Shown here one piece after another: positions 28,632 through 37,480 of a DNA stretch of 51,037 nucleotides. Numbering within the stretch: the first letter of the stretch is position 1; the number at the start of each line of letters is the position of its first letter. The notes beneath the pieces were generated by a model. The model did not search any database and was not told where the DNA came from. It saw only the letters and a program-made list of their open reading frames with translations. Origin of the DNA: Clostridiales bacterium (GTDB lineage Bacteria > Bacillota > Clostridia > Lachnospirales > Lachnospiraceae); the NCBI GenBank assembly GCA_020859995.1, contig JAJBVE010000125.1:1-51037 (forward strand). The letters run 5' to 3'. Made by a program: the position numbers and the translations under genes.

Positions 28632-29769
28632 TTCGGCGACTACGCGCGTGACAGAGTCTGTACGTGATGTGGTGGTGAGGACCATGACGGAGGATTATGG
28701 CAATCCTTCTTCCAAACATAAAAAAGGTGTGGAAGCAGAGCATTATCTGAAGGATGCGAGAGAAAAAATTGCAAAAACGCTGAAGGTAAGTGAAAAAGAA
28801 ATCTTTTTTACTTCCGGCGGGACGGAATCGGACAACTGGGCGATCCTGGGTGCGGCAGCGGCTAACAAAAGACGCGGCATGCATCTGATCACTACCGCAG
28901 TAGAGCATGCCGCGGTGCTGATGCCGATGCACGCTCTGGAAGAGCAGGGATTCCGTGTCACTTATCTGCCCGTAGATTCCAGGGGCAGCATCAGCCTTTC
29001 TGATCTGGAAAACGCGCTTTGCGAGGAAACCATTCTGGTCTCCATCATGTTTGTCAATAACGAGGTCGGCACGATTGAGCCGATTGCAGAGGCGGGCAGG
29101 ATGATCAAACAAAAAAATCCGGCTGCGCTGTTTCATGTAGACGCAGTGCAGGCATATGGAAAGTATCCGATTTACCCGAAACGGCTGGGGATCGACATGC
29201 TCTCTGTGAGCGGACATAAGCTTCACGGTCCGAAGGGAAGCGGCTTTCTCTATGTTGGAGAAAAGGTAAAGCTTCAGCCGCTGATTCTAGGGGGCGGTCA
29301 GCAAAAGGGCATGCGCTCCGGCACGGACAATGTCCCGGGGGCGGCAGGTCTTGCCCAGGCAGTCACGGATGCGTTTGCGACCATGGATCAGGATCATGAG
29401 CGGATGCTGTTTTTGAAGGATCGGTTGATGAAAGGGCTGTCCGAACTGCCGGATGTGATTCTTCATTCGGAAAATGGAGAGGATGGTGCGGCGCACATTG
29501 TGAGCGCATCCTTCGTCGGCGTACGCAGCGAGGTATTGCTGCATGCGCTGGAAGAACGAGGCATCTATGTTTCCGCTGGTTCTGCCTGCTCCTCTAATAA
29601 AAAACAGACGGCCAGCACAGTGCTCCGGGAAATGCATCTGCCGCCGTCCCAGCTGGAATCAACCCTGCGCTTCAGCTTCAGCCGTTTTACAACAGAGGAA
29701 GAAATTGATTTTGCTCTGGAAACCCTGCGGGAGCTGCTGCCCATGCTGCGCAGATTTCAAAGACACTAA
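28612..29769 (+). CDS. Cysteine desulfurase (NifS/IscS-like)
   Basis: The 385-residue PLP enzyme takes sulfur from cysteine as a persulfide. It opens with AYLDNSATTRVTE, carries FTSGGTESDNWAI near residue 69, the PLP lysine in SVSGHKLHGPKGSGFLY near 205, and the catalytic Cys in VSAGSACSSNKKQ near 325. The start at 28612 has AAAGG ten bases upstream and overlaps the broken MutS-like frame by 20 bases. ThiI is encoded 19 bases downstream, so the most likely job is sulfur supply for tRNA 4-thiouridine and possibly thiamine. Confidence 0.95.
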   Translation: MEAYLDNSATTRVTESVRDVVVRTMTEDYGNPSSKHKKGVEAEHYLKDAREKIAKTLKVSEKEIFFTSGGTESDNWAILGAAAANKRRGMHLITTAVEHAAVLMPMHALEEQGFRVTYLPVDSRGSISLSDLENALCEETILVSIMFVNNEVGTIEPIAEAGRMIKQKNPAALFHVDAVQAYGKYPIYPKRLGIDMLSVSGHKLHGPKGSGFLYVGEKVKLQPLILGGGQQKGMRSGTDNVPGAAGLAQAVTDAFATMDQDHERMLFLKDRLMKGLSELPDVILHSENGEDGAAHIVSASFVGVRSEVLLHALEERGIYVSAGSACSSNKKQTASTVLREMHLPPSQLESTLRFSFSRFTTEEEIDFALETLRELLPMLRRFQRH

Positions 29770-29788
29770 GAAAGGATACGAGAAATTA

Positions 29789-31108
29789 ATGTTTGACACG
29801 TTTTTGATAAAATACGGCGAAATCGCAATCAAGGGAAAGAACCGCCATTTGTTTGAGGAGGCTCTTGTAAAACAGATCCGGCATGTTCTCTCGAAAATTG
29901 ACGGCGAATTTTCGGTGATGCGCGAACAGGGGCGAATCTATGTCGACTGCGGCGGGAATTTTGATTACGACGAGGCGGTCGACGCGCTCGGACGCGTGTT
30001 TGGTATCGTAGGGATCTGTCCGGTTATGAAGGTGGAAGACAAGGGACTTGAAGAACTGGGAAATGATGTGATCCGTTTCTTAGAGAAGACTCTGGAAATA
30101 ACACCGCTGCAGAAAACATCTCCTGCGCAGGAACCGTCTCCAGTACAGCCACTTGGAGCGGTGCAGGCGCAGAACAAAGACGCTGCCTGCGACGTTGCGG
30201 ACTCAGCTGGCTCTGCATCGGACTCCGATGATGGCTGCTCAGACCGTATAACATTTAAGGTCATGACGCGCCGCGCGAAAAAGAGCTATCCGATTCCATC
30301 CATGGAGGTCAACAGTGAGCTGGGCGGACGGATCCTGGATGCTTTCCCGCAGCTGCGTGTGGATGTGCACAATCCTGAGATTACCCTGCACGTCGAGATC
30401 CGGGATATGATTTATGTTTATTCCAAAATTATTCCGGGACCGGGCGGGATGCCGGTCGGCACAAGCGGACGGGCGATGCTGCTGTTGTCCGGCGGTATCG
30501 ACAGTCCGGTGGCAGGCTATATGATCGGCAAACGCGGTGTGGTGATCGATGCGGTTTATTTTCACGCACCGCCTTATACAAGCGAGCGTGCAAAAGAAAA
30601 AGTGGTGGATCTGGCGAAGATCGTGGCGAAATATACGGGGCCGATCCGGCTGCATGTTGTGAATTTTACAGACATCCAGCTCTATATTTACGAGAAATGT
30701 CCGCACGATGAACTGACGATCATTATGCGCCGCTATATGATGCGGATTGCGGAGCGATTTGCCGCGATGGACGGCTCCATGGCGCTGATTACCGGTGAGA
30801 GCATCGGTCAGGTGGCGAGCCAGACCATGCAGAGCCTTGCCGTCACAAATGAGGTGTGCTCTCTGCCCGTCTTTCGTCCTCTGATTGGCTTTGACAAACA
30901 GGAGATTGTTGAGGTGGCGAAAAAAATAGATACCTTTGAAACCTCCATCCTGCCCTTTGAAGACTGCTGTACCATCTTTGTCGCCAAACATCCGGTGACC
31001 AAGCCGAATCTCAAAGTGATTCAGCGCTCTGAGCTGAAACTGACGGAAAAGATTGATGAGATGGTGGAGACAGCGGTAGGGTCGGCTGAGACCTTATTTG
31101 TAGAATAA
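29789..31108 (+). CDS. thiI: tRNA 4-thiouridine synthetase ThiI
   Basis: A 439-residue enzyme that adenylates and thiolates U8 of tRNA. The N-terminal ferredoxin-like domain and THUMP domain are followed by the PP-loop SGGIDSPVAGYMIGKR near residue 232 and FEDCCTIFVAKHP near 390. The rhodanese domain found in gammaproteobacteria is absent, so sulfur should come directly from the cysteine desulfurase encoded upstream. A hydrophilic insert of about 45 residues (about 105-150, rich in Pro, Ala, Ser and Asp) interrupts the region between the first domain and the end of THUMP. The start at 29789 is supported by similarity; the longer open frame upstream overlaps the desulfurase gene. Confidence 0.94.
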   Translation: MFDTFLIKYGEIAIKGKNRHLFEEALVKQIRHVLSKIDGEFSVMREQGRIYVDCGGNFDYDEAVDALGRVFGIVGICPVMKVEDKGLEELGNDVIRFLEKTLEITPLQKTSPAQEPSPVQPLGAVQAQNKDAACDVADSAGSASDSDDGCSDRITFKVMTRRAKKSYPIPSMEVNSELGGRILDAFPQLRVDVHNPEITLHVEIRDMIYVYSKIIPGPGGMPVGTSGRAMLLLSGGIDSPVAGYMIGKRGVVIDAVYFHAPPYTSERAKEKVVDLAKIVAKYTGPIRLHVVNFTDIQLYIYEKCPHDELTIIMRRYMMRIAERFAAMDGSMALITGESIGQVASQTMQSLAVTNEVCSLPVFRPLIGFDKQEIVEVAKKIDTFETSILPFEDCCTIFVAKHPVTKPNLKVIQRSELKLTEKIDEMVETAVGSAETLFVE

Positions 31109-31229
31109 TGAGCGAAGATTTTGCCTGATTAGTATTGAGCGGGATGATTGAATTTTATTTATTGAAGACACGGGCTGCGTTGCGCATTTGGCGGTAATTT
31201 TTTGATGCTGTAGTCCTGCGTATGAAAAA

Positions 31230-31251
31230 CCGCCGCACAAATGTGCGGCGG
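31230..31251 (-). terminator. Intrinsic terminator of the HPr-like gene
   Basis: Ten-base arms (31230-31239 and 31242-31251) form a strong GC hairpin. An A run on its plus-strand left side gives a U run when read on the minus strand, matching the gene at 31298-31534. Confidence 0.75.
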
Positions 31252-31297
31252 CAAATAGCTGCTTACGTAGATCTTTGACGGATCCGATGTTGTCAGA

Positions 31298-31534
31298 TCA
31301 GTCAGCGATGATGTACGGGGCAAGCACGGTCAGGATCTCGTCAATGTTATCCTCCGCATGAATGTTCAGCTCGATCGGCTTTGACAGATCCAGGCTGAAG
31401 ATCCCCATAATGGATTTGGCGTCAATGACATAGCGGCCGGACACGAGGTCAAAATCGTTGTCAAACTTCGTAATGTCATTTACAAAAGACTTTACTTTAT
31501 CAATCGAATTCAGGGAAATCCGTACTGTTTTCAT
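31298..31534 (-). CDS. HPr-like protein lacking the phospho-histidine
   Basis: The 78-residue protein keeps HPr size and pattern: an N-terminal strand (TVRISLNSIDKVKSFVNDI), SGRYVIDAKSIMGIFSLDLSKPIELNIH in the middle, and a C-terminal helix. The region around residue 46-52 matches the Ser46 regulatory site. The usual G-L-H-A-R-P motif with His15 is replaced by a N-S-I-D-K sequence, so it cannot accept phosphate from enzyme I at that position. Such variants are seen in Lachnospiraceae and may be regulatory. It is monocistronic with its own terminator and an AGGAG site. Confidence 0.85.
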   Translation of the reverse strand: MKTVRISLNSIDKVKSFVNDITKFDNDFDLVSGRYVIDAKSIMGIFSLDLSKPIELNIHAEDNIDEILTVLAPYIIAD

Positions 31535-31744
31535 AGTATCACTCCTCCACTTTGCTGTAATTATTCGTGTTCCCGGCTCTTATCTTACTGTCTGCCGGGA
31601 CAAAAGTCAAGGACAATTCAGGCAAAGTTCAGGAATAATCTTTGAATGTTTTTTGTAAATTTTGTGAGAAGCCAGGATTAAGACGTCCGGTTTTCATTGA
31701 TGTGATGCTAAAATATACAGAAAGAAGATAATGAGGTTTTAATT

Positions 31745-33094
31745 ATGGCTGAAAAAGCGGCGCTGCACAATCTTGGCTGCAAGGTAAACGCATATGAGAC
31801 GGAAATGATGCGCGGCCTCCTCGAAAAGGCCGGATATGAAATCGTGCCATTCGCGCCGGGAGCGGACGTGTATGTAATTAACACCTGTACAGTGACGAAC
31901 ATCGCGGATCGAAAGTCCAGGCAAATGCTGCATAAAGCGAGGAAGATGAATCCGGACTCGATCGTGGTGGCGGTGGGGTGCTATGTGGAGACGGCTGTTA
32001 CTCCGGTTGAGGAAGACGGCACCGTTGACATTGTACTGGGCAATCGCCAGAAAAAGGATCTTGTCGAGGCAATTCGGCAGTATAAAGCGGCCAGGAAAGG
32101 GACTGAAACAGCCCGCTGTGGCAACCGCCCTGCGGATGACTGCACTGACAGGCAGGCAGGCAGTGACCAGAAGTATGCGCAGGACGATTCCGGAGAGACT
32201 TTTTATGACAGGGAACATACCCGTGCCAGCATCAAGGTGCAGGATGGCTGCAACCAGTTCTGTACTTATTGTATTATTCCCTATGCGCGGGGGAGAATCC
32301 AGAGCCGGCCGATTGAGGAGGTGCTTAAGGAAATACGGTCACTTGCGAAAGATGGCTGCCGCGAGGTGGTGCTGACCGGCATTCATTTAAGCTCTTTTGG
32401 AAAAGATACGGGGACCACTCTTTTAGCCCTGATACAGGCGGTTCATGAGATAGCCGGGATTGAACGCATCCGCCTTGGTTCCCTGGAGCCAGGCATTATT
32501 ACGGAAGAATTTGCCCGGGCACTTGGGCAGCTGCCAAAGGTATGCCCACATTTTCATCTGTCCTTGCAGAGCGGTTGTGACTCGGTGCTCAAAAGGATGA
32601 ACCGCCATTACACTGCCGAAGAATATGCCAGAAAATGTACAATTCTGCGGGAAGTATTTGATCATCCGGCGCTTACAACGGATGTGATTGTCGGGTTTCC
32701 GCAGGAGACAATGGAAGAATTTGGTGAGACGGTTTCATTTTTGCGGCAGATCTGCCTGTATGAGACGCATATTTTTAAATATTCTGTCCGGCATGGTACA
32801 CGGGCGGCAGCGATGCCGGGGCAGATTTCCGAAGCGGATAAAAGTACCCGCAGCAATATCCTGATTGAACTGGGCGAACAGAATCGAACACGATACGAGC
32901 AGGAATGCCGGGGAATGACCTGCGAGGCATTGTTCGAAGAAAAGATGGAGATCAATGGAATGGATTACTTTGTCGGCTATACAAAGGAATATATTCGGGT
33001 TGCTGTTCCGGCTATGGCGGCTGTTCAAAATCAGATTCTCGTTGGAAGTCTCGGAAAGCCGCTTGCCCCCCATATTCTGGCTCTTGATATTTAA
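31745..33094 (+). CDS. mtaB: tRNA-t6A37 methylthiotransferase MtaB
   Basis: This 449-residue radical SAM enzyme adds a methylthio group to t6A37 of tRNA. The N-terminal cluster-binding domain has Cys in HNLGCKVNAYETE, INTCTVTN and VAVGCYVE. The radical SAM motif is CNQFCTYCIIPYARG near residue 175. The C-terminal TRAM-like region ends in VGYTKEYIRVAVPA. A polar insert of about 35 residues (about 115-155) lies between the first domain and the radical SAM barrel. Its ribosome site is weak (AATGAGG). Confidence 0.94.
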   Translation: MAEKAALHNLGCKVNAYETEMMRGLLEKAGYEIVPFAPGADVYVINTCTVTNIADRKSRQMLHKARKMNPDSIVVAVGCYVETAVTPVEEDGTVDIVLGNRQKKDLVEAIRQYKAARKGTETARCGNRPADDCTDRQAGSDQKYAQDDSGETFYDREHTRASIKVQDGCNQFCTYCIIPYARGRIQSRPIEEVLKEIRSLAKDGCREVVLTGIHLSSFGKDTGTTLLALIQAVHEIAGIERIRLGSLEPGIITEEFARALGQLPKVCPHFHLSLQSGCDSVLKRMNRHYTAEEYARKCTILREVFDHPALTTDVIVGFPQETMEEFGETVSFLRQICLYETHIFKYSVRHGTRAAAMPGQISEADKSTRSNILIELGEQNRTRYEQECRGMTCEALFEEKMEINGMDYFVGYTKEYIRVAVPAMAAVQNQILVGSLGKPLAPHILALDI

Positions 33095-33186
33095 TTGTAT
33101 GTATAGCGCAAATACAAAGAGTACAGATAGAACATTCCTGAGCAAGTCGGGTGAAAAAGGCGGCGCGGATGTACAAAAAATTAAGC

Positions 33187-33215
33187 TTGCGTTGACATGT
33201 ATTATCTATTATAAT
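33187..33215 (+). promoter_or_regulatory. Promoter of the ireB-ruvX group
   Basis: TTGCGT (33187-33192), 17-base spacer, TATAAT (33210-33215), 42 bases before the ireB start. A TTGACA sequence overlaps but is too close to the -10 box to serve as its -35. Confidence 0.55.
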
Positions 33216-33256
33216 AGCAACAGCTTCGAGTTGCGCATGCAAAGGACGTGAATAAA

Positions 33257-33532
33257 ATGGCAGAGATTAACAACACCCAGTATTTCCCGTATAATACGGA
33301 TCCCCAGCTCCGTGTAAAGACAGTACTGGACGTGGTGTACAATGCGATGGAAGAAAAGGGATATAATCCGGTTAACCAGATTGTAGGCTACATTATGTCC
33401 GGGGATCCGACCTATATTACCAATCATAAAAACGCGCGCAGTATGATTATGAAGGTAGAGCGGGACGAGCTCGTGGAAGAGCTTTTGAGAGAGTACATTA
33501 AGAATCGTGCCTGGGAGCGGAGAGATGAGTGA
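33257..33532 (+). CDS. IreB family regulatory phosphoprotein
   Basis: A 91-residue protein (UPF0297/IreB). The sequence [38 protein letters not shown] in pieces, and NHKNARSMI match the family along its full length. In enterococci IreB is a substrate of the PASTA kinase IreK and affects cephalosporin resistance; the threonine near the N-terminus is conserved here. AAAGGA lies ten bases before the ATG at 33257; the GTG at 33248 is too close to it. It overlaps ruvX by eight bases. Confidence 0.95.
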   Translation: MAEINNTQYFPYNTDPQLRVKTVLDVVYNAMEEKGYNPVNQIVGYIMSGDPTYITNHKNARSMIMKVERDELVEELLREYIKNRAWERRDE

Positions 33533-33962
33533 GTCAATTCGTATTATGGGGCTGGATTATGGGTCAAAGACCGTAGGCGTAGCGATCAGCGATCCGCTTG
33601 GACTCACGGCACAGGGGGTCGAGATTATCCGCCGCGAGCAGGAAAACAAGCTTCGCCGTACGCTGGCGCGTATTGAGGAGCTGGTATCAGAATATCATGT
33701 GACGGAAATCGTGCTGGGGTTTCCAAAAAATATGAACAATTCAATCGGGGAACGTGCTGAGAAATCGCTGGAGTTTCGTGATATGCTTGTACGGCGGACA
33801 CAGCTTCCTGTGAACATGTGGGATGAGCGCCTGACGACGGTTGAGGCGAACCGCACTTTGATCGAGAGCGGTGTGCGGCGTGAGAATCGAAAAGAGTACG
33901 TGGACATGATAGCGGCGGTCTATATTCTCCAGGGATATCTGGACCGCAGATTACAAAGCTGA
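33525..33962 (+). CDS. ruvX: Holliday junction resolvase-like protein RuvX/YqgF
   Basis: The 145-residue protein has the RNase H-like fold with catalytic acidic residues in [18 protein letters not shown], the E-I-V-L-G-F-P-K strand, and D-E-R-L-T-T-V-E-A followed by the C-terminal D-M-I-A-A. Family members process 16S rRNA ends and may resolve Holliday junctions. The start at 33525 lies inside the end of ireB (GGAGAG as ribosome site), implying translational coupling. Confidence 0.94.
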   Translation: MSESIRIMGLDYGSKTVGVAISDPLGLTAQGVEIIRREQENKLRRTLARIEELVSEYHVTEIVLGFPKNMNNSIGERAEKSLEFRDMLVRRTQLPVNMWDERLTTVEANRTLIESGVRRENRKEYVDMIAAVYILQGYLDRRLQS

Positions 33963-33977
33963 GCTTGGAGAATATTT

Positions 33978-34238
33978 ATGGACAAAATAGAGTTTATTCC
34001 GGCCGACGATGAGAAACCGGTCAGTTTTTATGTGCTGGAAGAGACCAGGATCAACGGCGTTTCCTATCTGTTGGTAACTGAGTCCGAGGATGATGAAGCG
34101 GAAGCCTACATTTTGAAGGACACTTCAAAGGACGGGGATCCTCAGGCGCAGTATGTGTTCGTGGAAGAGGATGACGAGCTGGAGAGTGTAGGTAAGATCT
34201 TCGCGGAACTTTTGGAAGACGTGGATATTGAGTTCTGA
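33978..34238 (+). CDS. DUF1292 family acidic protein
   Basis: An 86-residue, strongly acidic protein. The patterns EFIPADDEKPVSFYVLEE, I-N-G-V-S-Y-L-L-V-T-E, DEAEAYILKD and the terminal DDELESVGKIFAELLED match DUF1292 (YrzB-like). Its conserved place directly behind ireB-ruvX is known across Firmicutes, but the function is not. It starts 15 bases after ruvX with a TTGGAGA site. Confidence 0.92.
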   Translation: MDKIEFIPADDEKPVSFYVLEETRINGVSYLLVTESEDDEAEAYILKDTSKDGDPQAQYVFVEEDDELESVGKIFAELLEDVDIEF

Positions 34239-34576
34239 CGGGATACGGCGCAGGCCGCTATATTCTTCTTATCCTGATTCTACACAAAACATATGTGCCG
34301 CCAGTAAAATACACAGGCAGATGGCATTTGAAGCTGCTGTATGAGCGGCTGTCACACGCAGGAGCGTTTTTGCGTCAAATTGCCAGGATACTACTGATTG
34401 AAAAAGCCATATTTATCGATGGCTTTGTATTTGTACGGTCATATTCGCGTGACAGGAATCAGAAATGTTTCAAAACTGACAGCAGCGATGATTCGCCAGT
34501 TTATTGCGCAAAAAACAGAAGTATTAAAAGAGTGAATAATCATAGAAGTATAAAAAGCAGAAAGAGGTATGAAAGA
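34239..34576. other. Non-coding leader before RNase J
   Basis: This 338-base stretch carries one clear hairpin (34403-34426) and no convincing gene. An open frame in phase with RNase J runs through part of it but has no family similarity. RNase J messages may be self-regulated; nothing specific is visible here. Confidence 0.6.
34403..34426 (+). terminator. Hairpin, possible weak terminator after DUF1292
   Basis: AAAGCCAT (34403-34410) pairs perfectly with ATGGCTTT (34419-34426) around an 8-base loop, then GTATTTGT. Low GC and interrupted T run make it a weak terminator or attenuator ahead of RNase J. Confidence 0.45.
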
Positions 34577-36262
34577 TTGAAAAAAGGACAGAACGGACAG
34601 AACAATACGGAGCATTTAAAAATCATACCGCTCGGGGGACTTGGTCTCATTGGTATGAATATTACGGCATTTGAGTATAAGGACAGCATTATTGTTGTGG
34701 ACTGTGGTCTGGCATTTCCGGAGGATGACATGCTTGGGATTGACCTGGTCATTCCAGACATCACCTATCTGAAAGAAAACGCGCAGAAGGTGAAAGGATT
34801 TGTATTTACGCATGGACATGAAGATCATATTGGTGCCATTTCCTATATTTTAAAGGATCTGAATGTGCCGCTCTACGCGACGAAGCTGACGATGGGACTG
34901 ATCGAGCGTAAGCTCGAAGAAAATGATCAGATGAAAACGATAAAACGCAAGGTCGTAAAGCAGGGGCAGTCGATTAATCTGGGTGATTTCCGTGTTGAGT
35001 TTATCCGTACCAACCACAGCATTGCTGACGCAGTGGCGCTGGCAATTTATTCTCCGGCAGGAGTGATTGTACACACAGGCGATTTTAAAGTCGATTATAC
35101 GCCTGTATTTGGAGACGCGATTGATCTGCAGCGTTTCGCGGAGCTTGGGAAGAAAGGGGTACTGGCTCTGATGTGTGACAGTACAAATGCGGAAAGACCA
35201 GGATTCACAGCTTCGGAACGCACTGTAGGAAGGACCTTTGACCATCTTTTTTCCGAAAATGTGACGCATCGCATTATCGTGGCCACCTTCGCGTCGAATG
35301 TGGACCGCGTTCAGCAGATCATCAACAGCGCTTACAAATACGGACGGAAGGTTGTGATCGAGGGGCGCAGTATGGTCAGTGTCATCTCGACCGCTTCCGA
35401 ACTTGGTTATATCAATATTCCGGATCATACACTTATCGATCTGGATGAGATGAAAAATTATACGGATGAACAGCTGGTGCTGATCACGACGGGCAGCCAG
35501 GGAGAGTCAATGGCCGCGCTTTCCCGGATTGCAGCGAACATGCACAAAAAAATTACCATTCACCCGAATGATGTCGTGATCTTCAGCTCCAATCCGATCC
35601 CTGGAAATGAAAAAGCAGTATCTAAGGTCATCAACGAGCTTTCCGCGAAAGGAGCGAATGTCATTTTCCAGGATACCCACGTTTCCGGGCATGCCTGCCA
35701 GGAAGACATCAAGCTGATCTATTCACTGGTAAAACCGAAATTCGCGATTCCGGTTCATGGCGAATACCGGCACATGAAGGCACAGGCCAAGCTGGTAGAG
35801 GAGCTCGGAATTCCCAAGGATCGCATACTGATGCTGAAAGCCGGGGATGTGCTGGAGATTTCTGAAGATTCCGCCGCAGTCACAGGGCAGGTGCAGACAG
35901 GATCGATTCTGGTAGATGGCCTAGGCGTCGGCGACGTCGGCAACATTGTGCTGCGTGACCGCCAGCACCTGGCGGAGGATGGGATCGTCATCGCGGTTCT
36001 TACTCTGGAAAAATACAGCGGACAGATTCTGGCCGGACCGGATATTGTCTCACGCGGTTTCGTATATGTCCGCGAATCTGAAGATTTGATGGACGAAGCG
36101 CGCACGGTTGTGGAAGATTCTCTTGATTACTGTGGCTCACACCATATCACGGACTGGGCCAAGATGAAAAATTCGATCCGCGATTCTCTGGGAGACTTTC
36201 TCTGGAAGCGGACGAAGAGAAGACCGATGATACTTCCGATTATCATGGAGGTCGCCTATTAA
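34577..36262 (+). CDS. rnj: Ribonuclease J
   Basis: A 561-residue metallo-beta-lactamase nuclease with endo- and 5'-exonuclease activity in mRNA decay. It shows the zinc motif HGHEDHIGAI near residue 79, further zinc ligands in THSIADAVAL and VHTGDFKVDYTP-like segments, then the beta-CASP domain (TNAERPGFT, TTGSQGE, SSNPIPGNE) and VHGEYRHMKAQ near 395. The C-terminal domain is present. Starting at the TTG 34577 (AGAGG nine bases upstream) gives the usual length; the same frame is open for 94 more codons upstream but they match nothing. Confidence 0.95.
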   Translation: MKKGQNGQNNTEHLKIIPLGGLGLIGMNITAFEYKDSIIVVDCGLAFPEDDMLGIDLVIPDITYLKENAQKVKGFVFTHGHEDHIGAISYILKDLNVPLYATKLTMGLIERKLEENDQMKTIKRKVVKQGQSINLGDFRVEFIRTNHSIADAVALAIYSPAGVIVHTGDFKVDYTPVFGDAIDLQRFAELGKKGVLALMCDSTNAERPGFTASERTVGRTFDHLFSENVTHRIIVATFASNVDRVQQIINSAYKYGRKVVIEGRSMVSVISTASELGYINIPDHTLIDLDEMKNYTDEQLVLITTGSQGESMAALSRIAANMHKKITIHPNDVVIFSSNPIPGNEKAVSKVINELSAKGANVIFQDTHVSGHACQEDIKLIYSLVKPKFAIPVHGEYRHMKAQAKLVEELGIPKDRILMLKAGDVLEISEDSAAVTGQVQTGSILVDGLGVGDVGNIVLRDRQHLAEDGIVIAVLTLEKYSGQILAGPDIVSRGFVYVRESEDLMDEARTVVEDSLDYCGSHHITDWAKMKNSIRDSLGDFLWKRTKRRPMILPIIMEVAY

Positions 36263-36330
36263 TAATAGATTTCCTGTTTTAAGATCAGGATTTGAATAAT
36301 ACAGGTGCTGTACAGGCAGCAGGATGGCAT

Positions 36331-36681
36331 ATGAATACGATTGAAAAATGCACGCAGGATCTGATCCGCAGCATCCAGGATACGGAGGAATACCGCCGTT
36401 ATCAGGAACTTCGCGCGGTGGCGGATCAGGATCCGCAGCTGCGAAAATCTCTGAATGATTTTCGCAGGCGAGTTTACCAGACGCAGACCTCCGGAGAAAC
36501 GCTGGATCATTTCAGCGAACAGGAGCGTCTGGGGCGCGACGCGGCACAGTTTCGAAAAAATGAACTGGTGGACGAGTATTTGAAAATGGAACTGCACATT
36601 TGCAGGATGATTCAGGAAATCTCCTTTCAGCTGGCGGACGCGATTGATCTGGATCTGGACGATGTGCTGGAAGGAATGTAA
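36331..36681 (+). CDS. YlbF/YmcA family protein
   Basis: About 116 residues, almost entirely helical. The pattern LIRSIQDTEEYRRYQELRAV, L-R-K-S-L-N-D-F-R-R-R and the C-terminal M-I-Q-E-I-S-F-Q-L match the Com_YlbF family. In B. subtilis YlbF and YmcA form a complex with YaaT that steers RNase Y cleavage; the position next to RNase J suits a role in RNA turnover, by inference. The ATG at 36331 has GCAGGA upstream; an earlier TTG start is less likely. Confidence 0.85.
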   Translation: MNTIEKCTQDLIRSIQDTEEYRRYQELRAVADQDPQLRKSLNDFRRRVYQTQTSGETLDHFSEQERLGRDAAQFRKNELVDEYLKMELHICRMIQEISFQLADAIDLDLDDVLEGM

Positions 36682-36697
36682 AGCGGAGGCGCAGAAC

Positions 36698-37345
36698 ATG
36701 GTCATTCCGGAAAGAATGTCTGTATATATCAATTCTCTGGATACCGGGAATGGTGTGTTTCTGGATGAACTGGAGCAACGTGCCCTTTCGGAGCATGTTC
36801 CGATCATCCGAAAGGACATGCAGAGTTTTCTGAAGGTTCTGCTGGCTCTGCGGCAGCCACGCCGCATTCTGGAAGTCGGCACGGCTGTTGGTTTTTCCGC
36901 ACTTTTGATGGCACAGAATACGAGTGAAGACTGTCATATCACGACGATTGAAAATTATGAAAAACGAATCGCGCCAGCCAGGGAGAATTTTGCCCGGGCC
37001 AGGATGGAAGAGCGGATCACGCTTCTTTTCGGGGACGCTCTGACGATTTTGCCCACGCTTCAGGAAAGCTTTGATTTTATTTTTATGGATGCGGCAAAGG
37101 GACAGTACATTCATTTCCTGCCTGACATACTGCGGCTGCTGGCTCCAGGAGGAGTGCTTGTTTCGGATAATGTGCTGCAGGACGGCGATATTATTGAGTC
37201 TCACTACGCTGTGGAACAGCGCGACCGCACGATCTACAAACGTATGCGCGAGTATCTGTATACCCTGAAACACACAGATGGATTGCTGACCTCGATTGTC
37301 GCAGTCGGAGACGGAGCCGCTGTGACCGTAAAGGTGGGACAGTGA
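36698..37345 (+). CDS. trmR: SAM-dependent O-methyltransferase, TrmR-like
   Basis: A 215-residue class I methyltransferase of family 3. The SAM motif is ILEVGTAVGFSALLMA near residue 58, with the acidic ribose ligand in ITTIENYEK, and the metal-binding FIFMDAAKGQYIHF near 126 and LVSDNVLQDG near 153. In B. subtilis TrmR (YrrM) methylates 5-hydroxyuridine at tRNA position 34 and is encoded beside U32 proteins that make the hydroxyl group; the same order is seen here. The start at 36698 has GGAGG eight bases upstream. Confidence 0.85.
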   Translation: MVIPERMSVYINSLDTGNGVFLDELEQRALSEHVPIIRKDMQSFLKVLLALRQPRRILEVGTAVGFSALLMAQNTSEDCHITTIENYEKRIAPARENFARARMEERITLLFGDALTILPTLQESFDFIFMDAAKGQYIHFLPDILRLLAPGGVLVSDNVLQDGDIIESHYAVEQRDRTIYKRMREYLYTLKHTDGLLTSIVAVGDGAAVTVKVGQ

Positions 37346-37480
37346 TAAAAGCTTCGCGGAAATAGAACAGTGGAATATTCAACGGTCAGCAATTACGGTT
37401 GGTCTTGCGGTAACGAAACGCAGAAAATAACCGTAAATCAGCGACCGGTTAATGATTATGAGAGCGAGGAAGAGGCACCT

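Noticed and set aside
34295-34576. Ninety-four extra codons in phase upstream of RNase J
   Set aside because: They show no similarity to RNase J family members, have no ribosome site at the start, and the TTG at 34577 gives the normal length.
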